Shown here piece by piece: positions 37,225 through 42,741 of a stretch of DNA of 42,741 nt. Source of the stretch: a virus. The stretch covers positions 1 to 42,741 of the IMG/VR virus record IMGVR_UViG_3300008055_000280, one strand, 5' to 3'. The number at the start of each line of letters is the position of its first letter. The first letter of the stretch is position 1. A program made the position numbers and the translations under genes. The notes below the pieces were generated by a model. That model had not been told where the DNA came from and ran no database searches. It worked only from the letters and a program-made list of their open reading frames with translations.

Positions 37225-39162
37225 ATGACCATACCCTCATTTGTAGCTATTGATGTTGAGACAACACTCAACGGAAATGAAGACATAGGACTAGCCCATC
37301 CTATGCACCCTGACAATAGAGTTGTAGCGTTTGGAATCCAACACAAAGCTAAACATGTAGTTGGTTACGATCAAGAAATGTTTGAACATTCTTTAAGATT
37401 AGCTTCACCAGAAGCAATCTTTTGTGGGCACAACATTTCTTTTGATTTGATGTATTTGTATAAAACAAGTACTGATCTGAAGTATCAATTGCAAAGACAT
37501 CGCATTTGGGATACACAGTTAGCTGAGTACATCTTGAGTGCTCAACAAACTAAATTCTCTAGCCTTGATGAGCTGTCTGTAAAGTATGGGTTGCCAGTCA
37601 AAGACGACACCATTAAGAAATACTTCCAAGCAGGGTTAGGTTCTGAAAAAATTCCCGCAGAAGAGTTACTTCCATACCTACACCAAGATGTAGCTAACAC
37701 ACAAACAATTGCTGTGTTGCAGTACGAACAGGCTGTTAAACAAAACCAGTTAACTCTAATCATGTCCCAAATGGAAGCATTACATGCAACCACAGAGATG
37801 ATGTTCAATGGTCTGCACATTGATCACGACAGATTAAACAAGTACACAGTTGAGGTTGTTGACGAATACGTAGAAGTAAAAATCAAGTTAGAAGACTTGG
37901 TTACTTACGATGGTCTTGTTGAGGACATCAACAGCCCTAAGCAATGGAGCCAATTCTTTTTTGGTGGAACTAAGAAAGTAAAAGTCAAGGAAGAAGTAGG
38001 TGTTTACAAGAACGGCAACACTAAGTACAGGCTAGTAGAAAAGAAAGTTGCAATCCCCCCATTCATCAAGTATGTGCCTGATCCAGACAAAGTTTCAGAA
38101 AAGACTGGTCAAATATCAGTCGATGATTCTGTGCTCAATGACATGCTTAGACACACGTTTGATCCAAAAGCCATAGCCATCATCAATGCCTTGCTAAAGT
38201 ACCGTGAGCTATCTAAGCAGCTTTCTACGTATGTACAAGGTCTTAGTAAGCACACAATCGGTAAATTTATTCATGGCAAACTAAATCACACATCTACTGT
38301 TACTGGTAGATTGTCGTCAACTAATCCTAATTTGCAAAATATTAGTAATAACCCTATTAAACAAATCTTTAATTCGAGGTTTAATGATGGTCTGATTGTT
38401 GAGGTTGACTTCAACCAACTAGAAGTAGTTGCCCTTGCTCATGTTACTAGAGACAAACAATTGATTGCAGATATTTCTAAAGGCATCGACATACACAGTG
38501 CTCTGTACAAAGACATGTTTGGCAGGATGCCAACAAAGGAAGAACGCAAGCCGTTCAAGTCAAGGACATTCCAATTGATCTATGGTGCTGGAGCTAAAGC
38601 AATTAGCAAACAAGCTGGCTGTAGTTTTGAAGAAGCTAAGAAGTTTATTGATGTGTTCTACACACGCTACCCTGATGTAGCTAAGTGGCACAAAGACTTT
38701 GCTGTAAGGGCAGAGCTTGAGAGCTTGTACCAACTTGATGATGATGGTTTCCGTGAAAAAATAAAAACATTTGTATTTCAAACAGAGACAGGAAGAAAGT
38801 TTTGTTTCAGGGAATACTTCAGTGACAGCACATGGTCACCAAGAACATACAACTTCAGTCCAACAGAACTGAAGAATTATCCCATTCAAGGATTAGCTAC
38901 TGGAGATATTGTTCCAATGATGTTGGGCATTATCTTTAGAAAGCTGGTAGGCAGAGATGATGTGAAGATGGTTAACACTATCCACGATTCTCTAATGTTC
39001 GATGTTGACAAGGACTCAGTAGTTGACTTTATTTTGGAGATCACAGACATACTAAAAGACACACACAAATATTTTGAAAAGATTTTTAAAGCACCATTGG
39101 CCCTGAAGCTCAATGCAGGGGCATCCTATGGACTAAATTGGTTTGACATGAAAGAAATGTGA
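37225..39162 (+). CDS. Family-A DNA polymerase with 3'-5' exonuclease domain
   Basis: 645 residues, T7-type. Exonuclease motifs: D10/E12 in IDVETT, D74 in NISFDLMY, and Y151/D155 in YLHQDVANT. Polymerase motif A is VEVDFNQLEV with D395; motif B (O-helix) has R441, K445, F449, Y453; motif C is HDS with H587/D588. F449 corresponds to position 762 of E. coli Pol I. There is no 5'-3' exonuclease domain; that activity is encoded separately at 40185-40907. It starts 3 nt after the helicase stop and is the replicative enzyme of this phage. Confidence 0.94.
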   Translation: MTIPSFVAIDVETTLNGNEDIGLAHPMHPDNRVVAFGIQHKAKHVVGYDQEMFEHSLRLASPEAIFCGHNISFDLMYLYKTSTDLKYQLQRHRIWDTQLAEYILSAQQTKFSSLDELSVKYGLPVKDDTIKKYFQAGLGSEKIPAEELLPYLHQDVANTQTIAVLQYEQAVKQNQLTLIMSQMEALHATTEMMFNGLHIDHDRLNKYTVEVVDEYVEVKIKLEDLVTYDGLVEDINSPKQWSQFFFGGTKKVKVKEEVGVYKNGNTKYRLVEKKVAIPPFIKYVPDPDKVSEKTGQISVDDSVLNDMLRHTFDPKAIAIINALLKYRELSKQLSTYVQGLSKHTIGKFIHGKLNHTSTVTGRLSSTNPNLQNISNNPIKQIFNSRFNDGLIVEVDFNQLEVVALAHVTRDKQLIADISKGIDIHSALYKDMFGRMPTKEERKPFKSRTFQLIYGAGAKAISKQAGCSFEEAKKFIDVFYTRYPDVAKWHKDFAVRAELESLYQLDDDGFREKIKTFVFQTETGRKFCFREYFSDSTWSPRTYNFSPTELKNYPIQGLATGDIVPMMLGIIFRKLVGRDDVKMVNTIHDSLMFDVDKDSVVDFILEITDILKDTHKYFEKIFKAPLALKLNAGASYGLNWFDMKEM

Positions 39163-39163
39163 T

Positions 39164-39712
39164 ATGGCAATGATGACAGGCATCGTAGAGTCCACCTCTA
39201 CAAAAGACGTAAACACCAAGTTTGGCACTAAGCCAACTTACTCAATGAAAGTAAACGGCACTTGGATTAAGTGTGGGTTTAAAAACCCCAATGTCGAAGC
39301 TGGTTACGAAATTCAGTTTGATGGTGTTACAGGTACGTATGGCGTTGAAACTAAATCTGTAGAAATCTTACGAAAAGTTGTTAGTAGTTCTGCACCTGAA
39401 TCAACAGCAGTTGCAGCACCGACTTCTGTAGCAGTTTCAAAAACATCTTATGGTGGTTACAAAGACAAAGTTTTTCCTGTACCCCCTCTTCATGGTGATA
39501 GAGCAATTGTTCGTCAGAACGCTCTTGCTCGGGCTACTGATATTTATATTGCTGCTCGTGGGGGCAAGCCATTTGATTTGGAAGCCTCTACGCTTGACCT
39601 TATTATTCAATTTGCTCGTAAGTTCGAAGCTTATACAGCAGGTGATCTTGACATGGCAGAAGCTATGAAAGAAGATGGAGGTACTGGACAAACAGAGTTG
39701 CAGTTGTCGTAA
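39164..39712 (+). CDS. Single-stranded DNA-binding-like protein (OB-fold candidate)
   Basis: 182 residues starting 1 nt after the polymerase stop. The first 70 residues read like an OB-fold strand series (KFGTKPTYSMKVNGTWIKCGF, then GYEIQFDGVTG). A Ser/Ala/Thr-rich linker follows, then a helical segment and an acidic C-terminus (EDGGTGQTELQLS), as in phage SSBs. It would coat ssDNA during replication. Sequence identity to named SSBs is not something I can establish by eye. Confidence 0.65.
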   Translation: MAMMTGIVESTSTKDVNTKFGTKPTYSMKVNGTWIKCGFKNPNVEAGYEIQFDGVTGTYGVETKSVEILRKVVSSSAPESTAVAAPTSVAVSKTSYGGYKDKVFPVPPLHGDRAIVRQNALARATDIYIAARGGKPFDLEASTLDLIIQFARKFEAYTAGDLDMAEAMKEDGGTGQTELQLS

Positions 39713-39718
39713 CTTTAT

Positions 39719-39816
39719 GGGGGCTATTAAGCCAGTATTCGAGGATGTTGACATGTATAGTTTTCTGGCTTTCATATACATCTAGTTGAAAACAAAATCG
39801 AAGCCCTCTTTTTTTT
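39719..39816 (+). terminator. Extended stem structure ending in an eight-T run
   Basis: This gap before the AT-hook gene has GGGCT (39721-39725) able to pair with AGCCC (39802-39806), and an inner AGCCAG (39730-39735) with CTGGCT (39765-39770), followed by eight T (39809-39816). It looks like a branched terminator or attenuator. A 22-codon frame (ATG at 39717) lies inside but has no ribosome site. Confidence 0.45.
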
Positions 39817-39836
39817 AATCAATCCCAGGAGTTAGT

Positions 39837-40073
39837 ATGAAAGAAGTTGTCCAAGTTAAACGTGGTCGTGGTCGTCCTAAAAAAGTAGTTGCACCAGTAG
39901 TACCAAAAATTAAAACAATAAAATCAACTTACATCTATAAATCTATAGGTCTAGACCAGAATGTGATTCAAAAAATAGATGCTATAAGAACCAAATTGTC
40001 TGAACAGCTTGGTTTTAAAGTCTCGTACTCTGATGCTGTAGGACATCTACTAAAGATTGCGGAGAGCAAATGA
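39837..40073 (+). CDS. AT-hook DNA-binding protein with RHH-like C-terminus, 78 aa
   Basis: ATG at 39837 with AGGAG about 8 nt upstream. Residues 8-16 are KRGRGRPKK, a textbook AT-hook that binds the minor groove of AT-rich DNA. A Pro/Val/Lys linker follows. Residues about 37-76 have a helix-strand pattern (IGLDQNVIQKIDAIRTKL) resembling ribbon-helix-helix regulators. It may bind the AT-rich phage DNA or regulate transcription. The stop overlaps the next start (ATGA). Confidence 0.72.
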   Translation: MKEVVQVKRGRGRPKKVVAPVVPKIKTIKSTYIYKSIGLDQNVIQKIDAIRTKLSEQLGFKVSYSDAVGHLLKIAESK

Positions 40074-40201
40074 CACCTATGGAACTGTACGAACTGCTAA
40101 ACAATGCAGCAGTTAAATTTGAAGTCATTGAAATCTTTGATGGTGCAAGAGTTCTTAACATCCATGTGGAAGAGGAGGATGTAGATGAAGGCACTGATTG
40201 A
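40070..40201 (+). CDS. Small hypothetical protein, 43 aa
   Basis: ATG at 40070 overlaps the preceding TGA; TGA at 40199-40201 lies 17 bp inside the exonuclease gene. The product begins MTPMELYELLNNAAVKFEV and ends with an acidic tail (EEEDVDEGTD). Overlaps at both ends support translation. No family recognised. Confidence 0.6.
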   Translation: MTPMELYELLNNAAVKFEVIEIFDGARVLNIHVEEEDVDEGTD

Positions 40202-40907
40202 TGGTGACATAGTTGTCTATCGTGGTGCTGCATCAGCAGAGAAAGAAGAACAATGGGTAGCCCTAGCAAGGGCTGACCAGATGATTCAAGACATTCTTGA
40301 AGACACAAAGGCTACGTCTTACAGCGTGTATCTAACAGGCACGGGCAATTTCCGAAGGGAGATTGCTCCTAGTTACAAAGCTAATCGACCTGATGAAAGG
40401 CCAGCACACTGGCAAGCTGTGCGGGAGTTCCTAGTAACACACCACAAAGCTCAAATGTGTGATGGCTATGAAGCAGATGATGAAATGGGTGTCCAACAAG
40501 ACAAGGTAGGTGGAACTACTGTAATTTGTAGCATAGACAAGGACTTGCTTCAGATACCAGGAAAACACTATAACTTTGTAAAAAAGGTCACCCAAGAAGT
40601 TACTCCAGATCAAGGTTTAAAGTTTCTTTATATGCAGAGTCTCATAGGTGACAGGAGCGATAACATCATTGGTGTGGCTGGCTTAGGCCCAGTAAAGGCA
40701 GAAAGAGCTTTAGCAGAGTTGTTGCCTGAAGAGTGGTATGACAAATGCCGTGAACTCTATAACGATGATGAGCGATTCCATCTCAACATGAAGCTGTTGT
40801 ACATCTGGCAAAAGCCCAACGACAGTTGGGAGCCACCGCAGGTGGGCACAACAACAACCGACTCGCCCCAAGGCGGGGAGGCAACACAACAGCAGGAACA
40901 ACAATGA
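40185..40907 (+). CDS. 5'-3' exonuclease / flap endonuclease
   Basis: 240 residues of the FEN family. Metal ligands are visible as D6/D8, GYEADD (94-99), SIDKD (D118, D120) and GDRSDN (155-160). A helix-hairpin-helix follows (GVAGLGPVKA, about 163-172). It would remove RNA primers and process DNA ends, supplying the activity missing from the polymerase. The last 25 residues are a low-complexity Thr/Gln/Pro tail encoded by a GC-rich hairpin-forming stretch (40815-40880), likely a later addition. Start precedes the upstream stop by 17 bp. Confidence 0.88.
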   Translation: MKALIDGDIVVYRGAASAEKEEQWVALARADQMIQDILEDTKATSYSVYLTGTGNFRREIAPSYKANRPDERPAHWQAVREFLVTHHKAQMCDGYEADDEMGVQQDKVGGTTVICSIDKDLLQIPGKHYNFVKKVTQEVTPDQGLKFLYMQSLIGDRSDNIIGVAGLGPVKAERALAELLPEEWYDKCRELYNDDERFHLNMKLLYIWQKPNDSWEPPQVGTTTTDSPQGGEATQQQEQQ

Positions 40908-41095
40908 ATGCAGACTACCTCATTGCTAACGCAAAACAAACAAGCGATGTCATGTATAGAGATGGAGTAGCAGAAGATCGTTTAGCTTACCGAGTAGGTT
41001 TGTTGGAAGTCTACATAAAGCAACTTTGTATCACTATTAAAGATCGTGAAGAAGAAATCATAAAACTAAGCACCAAAAGCAATGCCAAGACCTAA
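40904..41095 (+). CDS. Small helical protein, 63 aa
   Basis: ATG at 40904 overlaps the exonuclease stop as ATGA; the last 14 bp overlap the endonuclease gene. The product begins MNADYLIANAKQTSDVMY and has a leucine-rich coiled stretch with LLEVYIKQLCITIKDREEEI. No known family. Position between two nucleases suggests a replication or recombination accessory, by context only. Confidence 0.6.
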   Translation: MNADYLIANAKQTSDVMYRDGVAEDRLAYRVGLLEVYIKQLCITIKDREEEIIKLSTKSNAKT

Positions 41096-41483
41096 ACAAC
41101 ACAATCCTTCAGGGTATCGCAGCGGCTTAGAAGTTAAATTCCAAGCTGCTTGCGAAGCAAAAGGGTGGAAGCTGGGGTACGAACAAGACAAGATTAAGTA
41201 CGTAATACCTGCAAGCAACCACACCTACACACCAGACTTCACTGTTATTAATAACGTGTACATAGAAACCAAGGGTCTATGGACAGGAACTGACAGAAAA
41301 AAAGCAGTGCTTATCAAAGAACAGCACCCAGAAATTACGATTCTGTACGTGTTACAACGCAATCAAGGGCTGTCTAAAAAAAGCAATACAACTTACTTGG
41401 ATTGGGCAGCTAAACATGGCCTTGATGCTTGTGTGTTCTCAGATACTAAACACTGGACTGAATACATCATGAGGCACATATGA
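41082..41483 (+). CDS. Endonuclease I / Holliday-junction resolvase (T7 gp3 family)
   Basis: 133 residues with clear similarity to T7 endonuclease I: YRSGLE (12-17), then YVIPASNHTYTPDF (40-53), then ETKGLW (62-67) and KEQHPEI. The catalytic residues are at E17, D52, E62 and K64 (T7 E20, D55, E65, K67). It resolves branched DNA during recombination and packaging and may help degrade host DNA. The T7 protein is slightly longer at its C-terminus. Confidence 0.93.
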   Translation: MPRPKQHNPSGYRSGLEVKFQAACEAKGWKLGYEQDKIKYVIPASNHTYTPDFTVINNVYIETKGLWTGTDRKKAVLIKEQHPEITILYVLQRNQGLSKKSNTTYLDWAAKHGLDACVFSDTKHWTEYIMRHI

Positions 41484-41710
41484 AAATCTCTTCAAAAACA
41501 GCAGGTAAAAACATAAAGACTCCATTGTGTTACTTTAAAGAGATCAAAGAAGTGACTGAGGAATCTTTTGAAATTGGCAGTTATCCTACTAACAACATCT
41601 TTGAAAGGGGTGTGTATACGCTTGGTTACGGAGATCAAGTTCAACCACTGCGCCCTGGCAGTCAAGATTTTTTAAAACACAAGTCTAAAGGACTAGGAGA
41701 CAAAACATGA
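41480..41710 (+). CDS. Hypothetical protein after endonuclease I, 76 aa
   Basis: ATG at 41480 overlaps the endonuclease stop as ATGA. The product begins MKISSKTAGKNIKTPLCYF, has an acidic middle (KEVTEESFEIG), and ends RPGSQDFLKHKSKGLGDKT. No recognised domain. The stop overlaps the next start. Part of the second string of coupled mini-genes. Confidence 0.6.
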   Translation: MKISSKTAGKNIKTPLCYFKEIKEVTEESFEIGSYPTNNIFERGVYTLGYGDQVQPLRPGSQDFLKHKSKGLGDKT

Positions 41711-41883
41711 ACATACAAGCTCTAACGGCTGTAAGAAAGATGTACAACGTTGATTACGTACCTGCAAGCACCAACCGATATAACCAACGTCAGTGGGTAA
41801 AAGCCTTGCGTATTTTGGGCGACAACTGGTTGCTCAAAAAACAAGTAAGTCGTAAAGAAGAATTAAAAGAATGTCTAAAGTAA
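41707..41883 (+). CDS. Small basic hypothetical protein, 58 aa
   Basis: ATG at 41707 in an ATGA overlap; TAA at 41881-41883, overlapping the next gene by 13 bp. Begins MNIQALTAVRKMYNVDYVP; the middle has RYNQRQWVKALRILGDNW, an amphipathic helix pattern, and the C-terminus is Lys/Glu-rich. No family recognised. Confidence 0.6.
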   Translation: MNIQALTAVRKMYNVDYVPASTNRYNQRQWVKALRILGDNWLLKKQVSRKEELKECLK

Positions 41884-42065
41884 ACGCTACACACCTTTCA
41901 GGTATGAAGTGTTTTAAATGTGGAGCAACAACATTTGTAAAAGCAACCAGATCAGAGGACAACAATGTTACTAGGATCAGGGAATGCTACAACAACCACA
42001 GGTTTTACACCCAAGAAACTGTTGTGAGAATGATTAAACGTTATTCTGTAGGAAGAGATAAATGA
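41871..42065 (+). CDS. NrdR-like zinc-ribbon protein, 64 aa
   Basis: Residues 12-47 (MKCFKCGA ... RIRECYNNHRFYTQE) resemble the zinc ribbon at the N-terminus of NrdR, the repressor of ribonucleotide reductase genes. C14 and C17 are present, but the second knuckle is C39 and H43 instead of CxxC. The ATP-cone half of NrdR is absent. It may interfere with a host regulator or simply be a nucleic-acid-binding ribbon. Overlaps both neighbours. Confidence 0.62.
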   Translation: MSKVNATHLSGMKCFKCGATTFVKATRSEDNNVTRIRECYNNHRFYTQETVVRMIKRYSVGRDK

Positions 42066-42244
42066 AAGACCCCCAAGACTGTACTTACCCACACACTCAA
42101 CTTTGTTTGCATAACTGCAAAGAAAACTGCGTTAAACGTAGCACCGGCAATCGTAAGAAACAAATAGAAGATGCAGAAGAAGAAGCTTGGCAAGAGCTAA
42201 GTGCTAAGCAAGGTATGCCCCCTATCTACGGAAAACAAGCATGA
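42062..42244 (+). CDS. Cysteine-containing small protein, 60 aa
   Basis: ATG at 42062 overlaps the upstream stop. Contains C7, C15, C19 and C23 in CTYPHTQLCLHNCKENC, a compact possible metal site, followed by a charged helix (QIEDAEEEAWQELSAK). Ends PPIYGKQA. No family recognised; stop overlaps next start. Confidence 0.58.
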   Translation: MKDPQDCTYPHTQLCLHNCKENCVKRSTGNRKKQIEDAEEEAWQELSAKQGMPPIYGKQA

Positions 42245-42357
42245 TGTACAGATGCAGCAAGTGCTCTCGGGTAATGTCGCGTAATAGTGAAAAGATGTGG
42301 ATTAAAAGCTATTGCGGGGCAACAGATCAATTTAGTCGTTTAATGAGGCAAGCATGA
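42241..42357 (+). CDS. Microprotein with CxxC motif, 38 aa
   Basis: ATG at 42241 in an ATGA overlap; TGA at 42355-42357 overlapping the next ATG. Starts MMYRCSKCSRVMSR (C5, C8) with one more cysteine at about residue 24. Basic. Coupling at both ends is the main evidence. Function unknown. Confidence 0.55.
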   Translation: MMYRCSKCSRVMSRNSEKMWIKSYCGATDQFSRLMRQA

Positions 42358-42566
42358 CACAAGATGAAATCATTGAGATGGCACAAGAATGCAAGTTGAT
42401 TGGTATGCGTCCACACCTTGATGGCATTTACTCTGAGGCACTTGAAGCCTTTGCCAAACTGGTAGCACAGCATGAGCGTGAGGAGTGTGCAAATATAGTA
42501 GACCACATTCTTAAAGAAGGTGGTGGCACATACGGCGATGCAATCAGAGCAAGGGGACAGGCATGA
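42354..42566 (+). CDS. Conserved phage-type small protein, 70 aa
   Basis: ATG at 42354 in an ATGA overlap. Begins MTQDEIIEMAQECKLIGM, with a helix EALEAFAKLVAQHEREECA and the C-terminal DAIRARGQA. The LEAFAKLVAxxEREECA pattern is frequent in small phage early genes; no biochemical role is known. The stop overlaps the last gene's start. Confidence 0.68.
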   Translation: MTQDEIIEMAQECKLIGMRPHLDGIYSEALEAFAKLVAQHEREECANIVDHILKEGGGTYGDAIRARGQA

Positions 42567-42741
42567 TTAAAGACGCACTGAAATATCTGCAACCCACCGC
42601 AGCTATTCCTGTTGACATGGAGACCACAATCATGCTGGTCAACGCACTCAAAGAACGATTGGCACAGCCAGCACAGCGCACATGGGTAGGGCTGACGGAT
42701 GAGGATATTGGTGATGCTTATGTCGCATGGGATGACACTAA
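42563..42741 (+). CDS. Hypothetical phage protein, N-terminal 59 aa (cut by window end)
   Basis: ATG at 42563 in an ATGA overlap; the frame is open to the last base. The N-terminus is MIKDALKYLQPTAAIPVDM; a segment TWVGLTDEDIGDAYVAW follows, a pattern common in small phage proteins of unknown function. If the right end were joined directly to base 1 the frame would end after 12 more residues, within the first 40 bases, which looks too short, so sequence may be missing at the junction. Confidence 0.6.
   Translation, partial: MIKDALKYLQPTAAIPVDMETTIMLVNALKERLAQPAQRTWVGLTDEDIGDAYVAWDDT

Noticed and set aside
1-42741. tRNA genes, CRISPR arrays, insertion sequences, integrase or lysogeny repressor
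   Set aside because: No cloverleaf with acceptor pairing, no regularly spaced repeats, and no transposase, recombinase or CI-like frame was recognised by eye; a tRNA or HMM search could still find a divergent one.

Overview
The window is almost certainly the genome, or nearly all of it, of a strictly lytic short-tailed (podovirus-type) bacteriophage with an AT-leaning genome. Reasons: a P22-like head and neck set (small and large terminase, portal, scaffold, capsid, gp4-like and gp10-like tail accessory factors), three consecutive candidate ejection/internal virion proteins, no tape measure, sheath or tail-tube genes, and a T7-like replication set (TOPRIM primase, RecA-fold helicase, family-A DNA polymerase, flap exonuclease, endonuclease I). 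No integrase, repressor, tRNA or phage RNA polymerase is visible. Two perfect TTATCCACA boxes suggest a Gram-negative-type DnaA in the host. A freshwater proteobacterial host is a guess from general style only.

Layout. Late genes run on the minus strand from about 28.1 kb down to 0.3 kb. In transcription order they are: a string of tiny lysine-rich proteins (28.1-27.1 kb), terminases, portal, a GroES-like co-chaperonin, scaffold, capsid accessory proteins, major capsid protein and an intrinsic terminator just after it (19.3 kb). Next come beta-helix, fibre and tailspike proteins (19.0-13.0 kb), tail accessory factors, a cupin+SET-domain fusion (10.4-9.5 kb), three internal/ejection proteins (9.5-2.7 kb) and a tightly overlapping lysis cassette (2.2-0.3 kb).

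Early and middle genes run on the plus strand from 29.0 kb to the right end, and plus-strand genes continue at the left end (1-346). They begin with about a dozen very small proteins, then an Api92-like protein, a VWA + MoxR/CobS-type AAA+ pair, the replication genes (35.1-41.5 kb), and a second string of ATGA-coupled mini-genes rich in cysteine motifs. The two arms diverge from a non-coding region of about 900 bp (28.1-29.0 kb) that holds tandem DnaA boxes, a palindromic operator candidate and a GC-rich hairpin cluster. They converge near position 330.

How it works together: the primase, helicase, polymerase, SSB-like protein, exonuclease and junction resolvase form a self-contained replisome. 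Transcription apparently relies on host RNA polymerase. Virion assembly uses its own GroES-type co-chaperonin. The least explained parts are the cupin-SET protein between the tail and ejection genes, the AAA+/VWA pair with a zincin-like motif, the HEXXH motif in the 1508-residue virion protein, and three GC-rich hairpin islands in an otherwise AT-leaning genome.
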